Positions 26,458 through 34,356 of a stretch of DNA of 64,000 nt are shown piece by piece. The stretch spans positions 1-64,000 of the forward strand of contig CAZLMW010000036.1 in NCBI GenBank assembly GCA_964560875.1. Direction: 5' to 3'. Made by a program: the position numbers and the translations under genes. The notes under the pieces were generated by a model, which ran no database searches, was not told where the DNA came from, and worked only from the letters and a program-made list of their open reading frames with translations. The DNA is from CAZLMW01 sp964560875 (lineage in GTDB: Bacteria; Myxococcota_A; UBA9042). Positions within the stretch are counted from its first letter, which is position 1. Every line of letters begins with the position of its first letter.

Positions 26458-28521
26458 TCAGAAAGCGATGGACTCCTCGCCGATCGCCATGGCGACCGCG
26501 TCGATATCCTTCACGTCGATACGATGGTCGGCGACCACGTCGTAAAGCTCGTCCCAGAGCCCGTTGGGGAAGAAGGATTCCTTGCCCCACTTGTTCTTGA
26601 AGACGATGGCGCGACCGCTCCGAAACGCGATCTCGAGCAGGTCGGTGCCGTCGGCGAGGCCGTTGAGGTTGACGTCACCGGGCGTGAGGACCTGGAAGCG
26701 GCGCAGCAATCGCCGGCCGTAGTCAGGGCGCAGGCCGACCAGGCGCTTGTCGAAGGTGTGTTCGACGATCGACAGGTGCGTGCCCTTCTCGGGGATGATG
26801 TCGACGAACACGTTGTCGGTCGTGCCGTCGGAGAAGTAAGCGCGCAGAGGCAGGCGGAAGCGCATCGGTTTTTCGCCGAGGTGAGCGAAACGAAGCCGCA
26901 GATGGCTTCCGGTCGACGAATGCGAGACGTTGGTCAGGATTTGGCCGCGGATCGACCCGGTTTCTGCGAACCACTGCTGGAAGAACCAGGACATATCCTT
27001 GCCAGTGACCTTCTCGATGACCTTGGGGAAGTGCTTCCACGACGCGTAGTCGCGACCGTACTGCTTGCCGAACTCGGTCAGCACCTTGAGCCACTGCTCT
27101 TCGCCGAGCTCGGTGCGCATCATGTCCATCACGACCGCACCCTTGTGGTACATGATCTGCACGTATTTCTTGCTGTAGTGAACGGCTGAAGAGCCCAGTG
27201 GTCGGTCATCCTTGGCGCTGACCGTGTACACGTAGCTCAGGTTGTTGCCGATCATCTGGCTGCGCGATTTCAAGTTCTTTTCGGTGTAAAGGCAGGACGT
27301 GAACTCGGCGAGCGATTCGCTCAGGCTCGTGTCGTTGGCCGACGCCGGCCGCACATAGTTGCCCCACCATTGGTGCGCGATCTCGTGGGCCTGGAGCTCA
27401 ACGAGGTTGGTCCAGCCGTAGCTGTTCTTCTTGGCGCCAAAGACCGACTGCAACATGAAGATGCCGCCGAGAGGCGCGTATCCGCCGCCGAAATTCTGAG
27501 CGACCTGGATGAGGCTGAAGCCGGCCCACGGAAAAGCGCCCATCCGCTGGCCGGCAAACTCGATGACCTGGCGGGCGAGATCGACGACGAGCTGGCCGTT
27601 GTAGCCGCCGCGGGCGTAGGTGCGCACGAACGGCCCCGGGTTGGCCACGCCGCTGTTGGGATCGTCGCCCCAGGCCTTGTACTTCGCGATCGAGAAACCC
27701 GCGTTTTCGGTGCGTTCGGGCTGTTCGAAGTGCCACGAAAGGCGACCGTCAGCGAGCTTCTTGGCGCCGCGCGGGATGCCGGGAGCGGCCGCCATGCGAT
27801 CGATCGGTGTGATGACGTAGAGGTCGGATTTGAACGGATGGCGCCCGGCTTGTCCGTGGCTGAGGTAGTAGCGGAAGAACTGCACCGACCAGTAGTTGCT
27901 GTCGAAGTTGCAGGGCCGCAGCCGGTAACCGCCGCCGGTGCAATTGAGCTGCGCGTCGTACGAGACCACAAGCTCGGTGTCCGTGTTCACCGTGAGCGCG
28001 TGAGGCAAACCAACAACCAGACCGCCGGCGTTGCCCATGACCTTCTTCCAATTGGCCTGCAGCGCCTTGCCGTTGATGTCGGTGACAGAGACCTTCTCGA
28101 GCATGTCGGTTCGCAGGTTGATCTGCTTGATGCCCGCCTTGGCCGCGCGCACCGTCAGGATCACGTTGGCTTTGAGCCGCGCCTTGGTCGGATCGACCTC
28201 GACCGTGATGTCCTGGTGCACGATCGCCCAGGGCGCCTTGAAGACGTTGCTGTAGTCCGCCGCGCCCCATGTGGGAGCGGTCTTCATCACGCCATGAGGA
28301 TCGTCGGAGCCGTCTGCGGCCCAACCGTGGCTCTTGGCCTCGAGGCGATGGAAAATGAGGCGCTGTTCATAGGCGCTGCCAGCTTTCGGAGGCAGGTTGA
28401 GGGTGATCAGCACCGCGGCCTTCTGGGTCGGTTCGGCGGCCGCGGGACCGGCCAGGACGACGGGCATCGCGATCGCGACGAGCGCGGCGAGAAAACTGGC
28501 GCGGGAGAAGAGGCGTTTCAT
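26458..28521 (-). CDS. M1-family metallopeptidase with C-terminal dockerin-like calcium loops
   Basis: A secreted 687-residue protein. A signal peptide covers about residues 1-30 (ending GPAAAEP). The M1 domain carries the zinc site HEIAHQWWG (His379, Glu380, His383) with the third ligand Glu402 in SLSESLAEF, the correct 18-residue spacing. The usual GxMEN exopeptidase motif is replaced by FGGGYAPLGG, so it may not be a typical aminopeptidase. The last 75 residues hold two EF-hand-type loops: Asp616 to Asp627 (DVNLNGLADGTD) and Asp661 to Asp672 (DVVADHRIDVKD), the arrangement of type I dockerins. ATG at 28521 has GGAGG upstream and overlaps the stop of the cohesin-like lipoprotein gene. The adjacent gene may supply its anchor. 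Confidence 0.85.
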   Translation of the reverse strand: MKRLFSRASFLAALVAIAMPVVLAGPAAAEPTQKAAVLITLNLPPKAGSAYEQRLIFHRLEAKSHGWAADGSDDPHGVMKTAPTWGAADYSNVFKAPWAIVHQDITVEVDPTKARLKANVILTVRAAKAGIKQINLRTDMLEKVSVTDINGKALQANWKKVMGNAGGLVVGLPHALTVNTDTELVVSYDAQLNCTGGGYRLRPCNFDSNYWSVQFFRYYLSHGQAGRHPFKSDLYVITPIDRMAAAPGIPRGAKKLADGRLSWHFEQPERTENAGFSIAKYKAWGDDPNSGVANPGPFVRTYARGGYNGQLVVDLARQVIEFAGQRMGAFPWAGFSLIQVAQNFGGGYAPLGGIFMLQSVFGAKKNSYGWTNLVELQAHEIAHQWWGNYVRPASANDTSLSESLAEFTSCLYTEKNLKSRSQMIGNNLSYVYTVSAKDDRPLGSSAVHYSKKYVQIMYHKGAVVMDMMRTELGEEQWLKVLTEFGKQYGRDYASWKHFPKVIEKVTGKDMSWFFQQWFAETGSIRGQILTNVSHSSTGSHLRLRFAHLGEKPMRFRLPLRAYFSDGTTDNVFVDIIPEKGTHLSIVEHTFDKRLVGLRPDYGRRLLRRFQVLTPGDVNLNGLADGTDLLEIAFRSGRAIVFKNKWGKESFFPNGLWDELYDVVADHRIDVKDIDAVAMAIGEESIAF

Positions 28522-29207
28522 CGGGCCACCTCCTCGTGCGAGACGGTGAGCGTCGCCCATGCGGCGTCAACGATTTGGTAGTCCGATCGCCGGGCGATCG
28601 TGGCGTTCTTGTCGAAGGTGACCGTGTGCTTGCCGGGCTTGAGCACCTTAAAGGTCAGGGTCGCCCAGGCCGCCTTGTTCACAGTCGCGCCCTTGAGCGC
28701 TTGAAAGGCGCTACCACTTACGAGGTAACGGGCAACGCCGAGAAGCACGCGGCCCTTCGGCGAATCCTTTGCGATCGCGCGGGCGTCGTAGCCGGGGCCA
28801 CGCAGCAGCTCATGGGTCTTGAGGTCGGTCAATTCGAGCGCCTTGGGGTCGTAGCGCAGGTGCGTGGCAACGCCGAAAAGGTTGGCGAAGTCGACGATGA
28901 GCAGGCGCACCGTAAACGTCTTGTCGCCCGTCTTGGTCGGCTCCAGCAGGATTCGCGGTCCGGTCGGGACGCTCTGCACGTCGAAGGAGAGCTTCGTTGT
29001 GGTCTTTGCGGTCGCGCCGCCCTTGCCGTCGTCGCCGACCTTGCCGTTGTCGCCGCCCAGGTTCGTCTGGGCCGTGGAATCGACCGGACCGTCGAGGACG
29101 TCGTCGCTACAGCCCCAGGCCAACAGCACACTTGCTGCCAGCAATGCAACAAGCAGATCGGCTGGGCTTCGCCGCCGTCGCCTGCCGCTGGATCGTTGTA
29201 CCCGCAT
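28518..29207 (-). CDS. Cohesin-like domain lipoprotein
   Basis: A 229-residue predicted lipoprotein. An Arg-rich start and hydrophobic segment end in LLAWGCSDD (Cys33), then a Gly/Asp/Lys linker of about 35 residues. From about residue 72 the rest reads like one cohesin-type beta-sandwich. TFTVRLLIVDFANLFGVATHL and RYDPKALELTD match the cohesin pattern of hydrophobic strand, n-l-y-G and YDP, followed by GRVLLGVAR and ATLTFKVLKPGKHTVTFD. Cohesins bind dockerins. The next gene, overlapping by ATGA, ends in dockerin-like loops. The start at 29207 has GGAGG seven bases upstream. No scaffoldin repeats or enzymes of a cellulosome are seen; it would be a single-module surface anchor. Confidence 0.72.
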   Translation of the reverse strand: MRVQRSSGRRRRRSPADLLVALLAASVLLAWGCSDDVLDGPVDSTAQTNLGGDNGKVGDDGKGGATAKTTTKLSFDVQSVPTGPRILLEPTKTGDKTFTVRLLIVDFANLFGVATHLRYDPKALELTDLKTHELLRGPGYDARAIAKDSPKGRVLLGVARYLVSGSAFQALKGATVNKAAWATLTFKVLKPGKHTVTFDKNATIARRSDYQIVDAAWATLTVSHEEVAR

Positions 29208-29528
29208 TCGCTACCTCCGCGCGGCGGAAACTACAGCATGGTCGCGCGATCGCTGGTGTCGGGTTGATCCGCGACTGGTTGCAGCGATGCAAGCGGATCG
29301 GACGCCCCAAGACCGATCTATAGAATATCAAAGACTTGCGGAATCAACGAAGACCTATGAAGGCAGCGGCCCGGCGGGGACATCCGCGCAGATCCACCGC
29401 AATCACCGGTCGTCACGAGTGTCTCGTTGCAGGGAAAGCGACCAGCAAACCCCAGCGGATTTTGATCCGCGGTCAAGGAGCCCGCAACGTATGATGTGAC
29501 AGGCGGGCTTGCCCGTCGAAGAGGAAAA
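29208..29528. promoter_or_regulatory. Divergent intergenic region, 321 bases
   Basis: No gene is visible between the cohesin-like lipoprotein gene (minus) and the ECF sigma gene (plus). It must hold promoters for both. The most AT-rich spot is around TATAGA at 29319-29324, a possible -10 for plus-strand transcription, but no good -35 is seen. A six-base stem with four-base loop lies at 29455-29470 (GCGGAT/ATCCGC), about 60 bases before the sigma start. Confidence 0.4.
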
Positions 29529-30149
29529 ATGGCAGCCGTTCAATTCCAAGACGACCGCGCCCACGAAGATCGCATCGACAAGCAGCTCGTTGCGGCCTAC
29601 CAACGCGGCAACAGTCACGCACTCGCTGAGCTCTACCGGCGACATTCACGACGCGTCGAATCGGTCGCGCGCCACGTCATTGGACCGAGCAGCGAACTCG
29701 AGGACATCGTCCAGGACGTTTTCATCGAGCTGCAACGGGCGCTCTACAAGTTTCGCGGGGACTCGCGTTTCACGACGTGGCTGCACCGCGTGACCGTCAA
29801 CGTCGCGCTGCAACACATCCGCAAGGGCAAGCGAAAGGGCTGGCTGCGCTGGGTCGGCATCGACGAAGCGAACCCACGAACCCAGGCGTCGGTGCGCATC
29901 GACAACCAGATCGAAGCGCGCGAGACGGTAAAAATCCTCTACGAGGTGCTCGGCACCATCACCGAAAAGAAACGTGTGGTGTTTGCGCTCTACGAACTCG
30001 AAGGCATGTCGCTGCAGGATATCGCGGCGACGGTCGGAACCAGCGTGAACACGGTCAAATCCCGACTGTTCCACGCTCGCCGCGAAATCTTCAGCGAAGT
30101 GAAGCGCCGTGGTGTTCTGCCCACGCACATGCTGCAGGTGATCAAATGA
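29529..30149 (+). CDS. ECF-type RNA polymerase sigma factor
   Basis: A 206-residue sigma70-family factor with only region 2 and region 4. Region 2 shows LAELYRRHSRRVESVARHV, SELEDIVQDVFIEL and DSRFTTWLHRVTVNVALQHIRK. Region 4 shows KKRVVFALYELEGMSLQDIA and TSVNTVKSRLFHARREI, a helix-turn-helix for -35 binding. ATG at 29529 follows GAGGAAAA; a GTG 11 codons upstream is possible. Its TGA overlaps the ATG of the FecR-like gene, the normal layout for a sigma factor and its membrane anti-sigma. Confidence 0.92.
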   Translation: MAAVQFQDDRAHEDRIDKQLVAAYQRGNSHALAELYRRHSRRVESVARHVIGPSSELEDIVQDVFIELQRALYKFRGDSRFTTWLHRVTVNVALQHIRKGKRKGWLRWVGIDEANPRTQASVRIDNQIEARETVKILYEVLGTITEKKRVVFALYELEGMSLQDIAATVGTSVNTVKSRLFHARREIFSEVKRRGVLPTHMLQVIK

Positions 30150-31453
30150 CAGAGCATATGACCGAACGTGGGTGTCCCACGACCGAAGTCTGGATGGACT
30201 TCCTTGATGCGCGCAGCGAAACCGGCCTCGTCGCCGATCGGGACCTGCTCCAAGACCACCTCGACGGCTGCGCGAATTGCACCGATGAGGTCGACGAGCT
30301 GCAACGATTCAACACGTTGCTGCTGCGTTCGCGGGTTCCGGGGCTGTCCGATGACCAGTGGCGCGTGCTCGATGAGCGTATGGAGATGATGGGGAGCGAG
30401 TACGTTCCGCCTCCCAAGATCGCCACGAAGATCTACTTCGGCATGGCGATGGCGGCCGCGCTCGGCCTGTTCGCCGTCGGTGTGTGGCATCTCGTCTACG
30501 AAGCGCCCGCTGTCGAACGGCAGCTGGATCGCGTCGCCGCGGCAAACATGGCTTCGACCGTTGCGGCGCCTGAGACGTTGCGCGCCGGTGCCGTGGACGG
30601 TTCGATCGAGCTGGCCGACGCACAAGGTTCGTGGCGACCGCTGGTCACCGGCACCAAGCTGGCTTCGGATGCACGTCTTCGGGTCGCCGATGGCGCCAAG
30701 TCTGCTCGCCTTGTCGTGCCCGGGCACTTCGAACTTCGGATCGCTGGCGGCAGTGAAGTGCGCGTGCTGGCCGCCAACTCTCGGAACACGTGGCTGCGGC
30801 TGCGCAGTGGTGAGGTCGCGTGCCAGGTCGAAAAGCGCCGGCCCAACCAGCAGTTCAAGGTCCTGGCTGGTCAATTCCGGGCCAGCGTGGTCGGCACCGA
30901 GTTTGTGGTGCGTCGCGGCGGTGAGGTCGCGGCTGTGTCTGTTCGTGTGACTGAAGGCGCTGTGCGCGTCGATGAAGCAGACCAGCCCGATAGCGCCCCG
31001 AGTGAAACCACCACGATGGTTCGCGCCGGCAATCGTTGGCGCTTTGCGTCCGGCCGCGTCGAGTTCGGCCCGATCGTGCCCACCGCCCAGGCCACTGCAA
31101 CACCCGCCGTCGAAGAGCCGTCCGGTGACGCCGCGAAAGCCGAGGTCCATTGGCCCATGCGCAAGAACGTGGTTGTGCGGCGACGAGCTCCGGCCCGCGA
31201 CACCGCGGACACAAACAAGCCCGCAGTCGCAGCGCAGACAGGCCAGCCTGTTTCCGCCACGCCGGCAGCGAAAGGCACGGCAAAGGTCGTCGAGATTCGC
31301 CTGCCCGCACAGTGGCACGACAAGGCGCACGAGGAAGAGGTTCGACGCCTCGAGAAGCTCGGTGTCAACGGCGCCGAACCGGACGCCAAGAAGCAGGCCG
31401 GCGCCAACAAGAAGAAGTCCGGCGCCAACAAGAAGAAGTCCGGCGCCAAATAG
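30146..31453 (+). CDS. FecR-domain anti-sigma factor, membrane-anchored
   Basis: A 435-residue membrane protein, predicted regulator of the adjacent sigma factor. The cytoplasmic N terminus has an anti-sigma zinc-finger-like H-x3-C-x2-C (His38, Cys42, Cys45 in HLDGCANC). One transmembrane segment lies at about 95-117. The periplasmic FecR-like domain follows at about 150-270 (LRVADGAKSARLVV, LRLRSGEVACQVEK, VVGTEFVVRR). The C-terminal 150 residues are Ala/Pro/Lys-rich and end in a repeated GANKKKS tail. A second in-frame ATG lies four codons in (30158). The start overlaps the sigma stop, so the pair is translationally coupled. The signal sensed is unknown; no TonB receptor is nearby. Confidence 0.87.
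   Translation: MTEHMTERGCPTTEVWMDFLDARSETGLVADRDLLQDHLDGCANCTDEVDELQRFNTLLLRSRVPGLSDDQWRVLDERMEMMGSEYVPPPKIATKIYFGMAMAAALGLFAVGVWHLVYEAPAVERQLDRVAAANMASTVAAPETLRAGAVDGSIELADAQGSWRPLVTGTKLASDARLRVADGAKSARLVVPGHFELRIAGGSEVRVLAANSRNTWLRLRSGEVACQVEKRRPNQQFKVLAGQFRASVVGTEFVVRRGGEVAAVSVRVTEGAVRVDEADQPDSAPSETTTMVRAGNRWRFASGRVEFGPIVPTAQATATPAVEEPSGDAAKAEVHWPMRKNVVVRRRAPARDTADTNKPAVAAQTGQPVSATPAAKGTAKVVEIRLPAQWHDKAHEEEVRRLEKLGVNGAEPDAKKQAGANKKKSGANKKKSGAK
31400..31450 (+). repeat. 21-bp tandem repeat encoding GANKKKS
   Basis: Two perfect copies of a 21-base unit (31400-31420, 31421-31441) plus nine bases of a third encode the Lys-rich end of the FecR-like protein and run into its stop codon. It is in-frame, so copy number changes would only lengthen the tail. 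Confidence 0.95.
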
Positions 31454-31496
31454 ACAGCTTTCGCACCGTCAACTTGCTCTTCGGAGTGGAGGAACC

Positions 31497-31577
31497 ATGA
31501 GCCGCATCTACGCGACACGCACGCGGTTGATCTCCACGTTCTTCACGATCGGGCTGCGAAGACCTCGCAAAGTCTGA
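31497..31577 (+). CDS. Putative 26-residue small protein
   Basis: An ATG at 31497 preceded by GGAGTGGAGGAACC, one of the strongest Shine-Dalgarno sequences in the window, opens a 26-codon frame ending in TGA at 31577. The peptide starts MSRIYATRTRL, has a short hydrophobic core ISTFFTIGL and ends RRPRKV, so it is very basic with a possible short amphipathic or membrane-touching helix. It lies 43 bases after the anti-sigma stop and ends just before a convergent gene. It could be a real small protein, or the beginning of a longer gene lost by deletion. No homology can be judged at this length. Confidence 0.4.
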   Translation: MSRIYATRTRLISTFFTIGLRRPRKV

Positions 31578-31603
31578 TCGCACAGACCTGGGCGCATTCG
31601 AGC

Positions 31604-32098
31604 TCAGAAGTCGAGATCTGACGCCGCGCCGCGGATGAAGCGGTAGCCGACTTCGACCCCGGTCAAAGGTGGGATGCCACCAAACTCGGATGTCAGGCGC
31701 GCGAAAAACGCGCCGTCCCGGGTCGGTCTCCAGGCGATTTCGCCGGTCACGCGCAACGCAAGGTCGAGGTCGTGAACCCCGGCGCCGACGGTCAAAGAAG
31801 GCACCCACTGCAGCGCATCGATGATGATCCTCGTCTCCGCAAACGCGCCAAAACGGGGCTCAGCAGCCGAGTCCACGCCACCATAGACGACCGCCCCAAG
31901 CGACCAGAGATCACGCACGTTATAAAGATATTGCGCGCCCGCCCGCGCGTAGAACGGCGGCCCCGTGGTCGCCAAACCTCCGCCGCCCGCGACACCGTAT
32001 TCGTGTTCGCCTTCCGCCGCAGCTGCACGTTCGGGCGCCATGAGCGCGCTGCCAAGCAGCAGCAACGCAACGGGTACAGCCAAGGCGCGGCGCTTCAT
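31604..32098 (-). CDS. Small outer-membrane beta-barrel-type protein (hypothetical)
   Basis: A 164-residue exported protein. Its signal peptide is MKRRALAVPVALLLLGSALMAP, continuing to a cleavage region ERAAAAEG. The mature part is made of alternating hydrophobic and polar strands with many Gly/Tyr/Phe (GVAGGGGLATTG, FYARAGAQYLYNVR, VEVGYRFIRG) and ends SDLDF with a C-terminal Phe, as in outer-membrane barrels. I chose the ATG at 32098; the frame upstream overlaps ligA. It lies 10 bases after the ligA stop on the same strand. The function is unknown. Confidence 0.62.
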   Translation of the reverse strand: MKRRALAVPVALLLLGSALMAPERAAAAEGEHEYGVAGGGGLATTGPPFYARAGAQYLYNVRDLWSLGAVVYGGVDSAAEPRFGAFAETRIIIDALQWVPSLTVGAGVHDLDLALRVTGEIAWRPTRDGAFFARLTSEFGGIPPLTGVEVGYRFIRGAASDLDF

Positions 32099-32108
32099 CG
32101 CGGTGGGT

Positions 32109-34103
32109 TCAGGGGAGGCGGGCAAGGAAATCGTCCTCGCTGATGAGCTCGAGCGCCTGACCAGCGTCGGCGAGCTTCTTGGCTTTCTTGAGTTTGCTGG
32201 ACGGTTTGGGCGCGTTGAGCCCATCGCCACCAACAACGACCATCGTGGTGTCCTTGGTCACCGACGAACCCGCTTTGCCCCCCAGTCGCGATACGAGCTG
32301 TTGGGCGTCGCGGCGTGTCATGCGCTCCAATGCGCCGGTGAAGACGACGACCTGACCGGCCATCGGCGCGCCGGCATCGACGTTGGCCGCGGGACGGTAG
32401 ACGTCGACCTGCTCTTGGAGTCGGTCGATCAGCGGGGCCAGCTCCGCAAGGCCCGAGACGATCCGCTCTGCCGTGATGGCGCCCAGTGAGTGGACGTCGG
32501 CGAGCTGGTCGACCGTGAGCGCGCGAATCTCGGCGAGATCCCAGCGCGACGACAGCAGCCCAGCGGCGTGTTTGCCGAGCGTGTCGATGCCCAGCGCGAT
32601 GAGAAACGTCTGCAGCTGAACACGCCGGCCGTTTTGGACCTGCCCCAGCAGATTCTCAGCGCTTGTGCGGCCCAGCCTGGGCAGCTGCTGCAAGTGGTCG
32701 ACCGTCAGCTCGTACAGGTCGGCGGCATCGCGCACCATCTCGCGCTCGAGCAGCATGTCGATGATCTTCTCTCCAAACCCGTCGATCTCGAGGACCTTGG
32801 TGTAGTGGAGCAAGATCCCGCGTTGGACCGCCGGGCAAGCGCTCGGCGCAGAGCAATGCAAAGTGATCGTCTCGACGTCTTCGCCGGCGACGCGACGGAC
32901 CGACGAGCGAATCGTGGTCGGCGACTGGCAAACGGGGCATTCGGCCGGGTGTACGACGGGTCGGTCACCGCCGCCGAGGCTGCCTTCGACGTGAGGGATT
33001 ACCCCGCCGCGCCGGGTCATTTGCAGCGTGTCTCCGATCCGCAGGTCGAGGCTTTGGACGTTGCTCAAGTTGTGGAGCGTGGCGCGGGAGACCATCGCTC
33101 CGGAGAGCTCGACAGGCTGCACGATGGCGACCGGCGTCACGGTCCCGGTGCGCGAAACAGACCACAACACGTCTTCAAGGACGCTCTGCCCCGAGTCGCC
33201 CTGGAACTTGTATGCGATGGCCCAACGCGGGTGGTGCGCCGTAAATCCGCGCCGTCGCTGCTCGGCGAGGTCATCGATCTTGAAGACGACGCCGTCGGTT
33301 TCGTAGTCGAACCCCTCACGTTCGCCGACGAGCCGCTGGTAGACGGCCTCGGCCTCCGACACCGAACAAACCTCGGTGGGCGCTGGCGTAAACCCAAGCT
33401 CGACCAGGATCGCGGCCTTCTCACGTTCGGTGGCGACCTCCCAGCCCAGCAGGTCGTAGGCAAAAAAGCGCAACTGCGATGGCGGAACCGCCCCGACTTC
33501 TTTGGCCTTGATCGAACCGGCCGCCACGTTTCGCGGGTTGGCGTAGAGCTCGCTGACCGCGGCGAACAGCGAGAGCGGCATGTAGACCTCGCCGCGAACC
33601 TCGCAACCGGTACCGAAGCGCGTCACGAGCTGTTCGGACAGGCGGGTCGGCACATCGGGCAGCCCGGCCACGTTGCGACTGATGTTCTCTCCGCGTGAAC
33701 CATCGCCGCGGGTGCCGGCCACCTCGAAGCAGCCGTCAGACCCGTAGCGGATCGCGCAAGCGGCACCGTCGATCTTCGGGCTCGCAACCAACGAGCCATC
33801 GTAGGCCTTGGCCCATTTCACCAACTCGTCGCCGGAATAGCATTTGCCGAGCGACAGCATCGGGGGATCGTGCGCAACCTTGTCGTCGCCGTCGGCGACG
33901 CGCTGACCGGAACCGACCGCCGCAAGCACTTCGGCGGACGGGTCGAGCGCGCGCAAGCGTTCAACGAGCTGGTCATACTCCTGATCAGGAATAACGGCTG
34001 CGTTGTCGAGCCAGTAGCGCTCGTTGTGGAAAAGGATGACCTCGGCGAGCTCATCGGCGGTCAATTCGGACGGATTCCGCCCGGCATGGGGTGGAGTCGG
34101 CAC
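32109..34103 (-). CDS. ligA: NAD-dependent DNA ligase LigA
   Basis: LigA seals nicks in DNA using NAD+. With a GTG start at 34103 the product is 664 residues, the normal length. Domains in order: Ia (FHNERYWLDN..IPDQEYDQL); adenylation domain with the nucleophile Lys110 in SPKIDGAA and RGDGSRGENI; OB-fold (SVSRTGTVTPVA, ATLHN); Cys4 zinc finger (CPVCQSP, HCSAPSACPA); helix-hairpin-helix repeats; and a C-terminal BRCT (GQVVVFTGALERM). The frame stays open 57 codons further, but that stretch is the antisense of tRNA-Arg and cannot be coding. AGGAAAG precedes the GTG. Confidence 0.96.
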   Translation of the reverse strand: MPTPPHAGRNPSELTADELAEVILFHNERYWLDNAAVIPDQEYDQLVERLRALDPSAEVLAAVGSGQRVADGDDKVAHDPPMLSLGKCYSGDELVKWAKAYDGSLVASPKIDGAACAIRYGSDGCFEVAGTRGDGSRGENISRNVAGLPDVPTRLSEQLVTRFGTGCEVRGEVYMPLSLFAAVSELYANPRNVAAGSIKAKEVGAVPPSQLRFFAYDLLGWEVATEREKAAILVELGFTPAPTEVCSVSEAEAVYQRLVGEREGFDYETDGVVFKIDDLAEQRRRGFTAHHPRWAIAYKFQGDSGQSVLEDVLWSVSRTGTVTPVAIVQPVELSGAMVSRATLHNLSNVQSLDLRIGDTLQMTRRGGVIPHVEGSLGGGDRPVVHPAECPVCQSPTTIRSSVRRVAGEDVETITLHCSAPSACPAVQRGILLHYTKVLEIDGFGEKIIDMLLEREMVRDAADLYELTVDHLQQLPRLGRTSAENLLGQVQNGRRVQLQTFLIALGIDTLGKHAAGLLSSRWDLAEIRALTVDQLADVHSLGAITAERIVSGLAELAPLIDRLQEQVDVYRPAANVDAGAPMAGQVVVFTGALERMTRRDAQQLVSRLGGKAGSSVTKDTTMVVVGGDGLNAPKPSSKLKKAKKLADAGQALELISEDDFLARLP

Positions 34104-34172
34104 GGCTTTCCTGGTCGCTGGTTTGGCATTTAGGGGTGGGCTGTGGCAGGCTCCGCCACCGTTCCCTGCGAG

Positions 34173-34249
34173 GTCCCCGTAGCTCAATAGGATAGAGCGT
34201 TCGCCTCCTAAGCGAAAGGCTACAGGTTCGATTCCTGTCGGGGACGCCA
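34173..34249 (+). tRNA. tRNA-Arg (anticodon CCT)
   Basis: A 77-base cloverleaf with the 3' CCA encoded. The acceptor stem is GTCCCCG/CGGGGAC with discriminator G. The anticodon stem TTCGC/GCGAA encloses loop CTCCTAA, giving anticodon CCT, which reads AGG. The T-arm is ACAGGTTCGATTCCTGT. It is divergent from ligA. A short GCGAG/CTCGC hairpin lies downstream at 34258-34272 without a T-run. Confidence 0.97.
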
Positions 34250-34356
34250 CCTCCCCCGCGAGCGGCTCTCGCAACCATTCCCACTGTCATAAAAGGGTCA
34301 CACGAACGGCCCTCCGGAGACGTCTCATCTCTTCCGACAAGCCAATCATCGGCAGC

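Noticed and set aside
34258..34272. Terminator after tRNA-Arg
   Set aside because: The hairpin stem is only five bases and no T-run follows.
34104..34274. 57-codon N-terminal extension of ligA
   Set aside because: It is the antisense of tRNA-Arg and flanking DNA; the GTG at 34103 gives a normal-length ligase with a ribosome-binding site.
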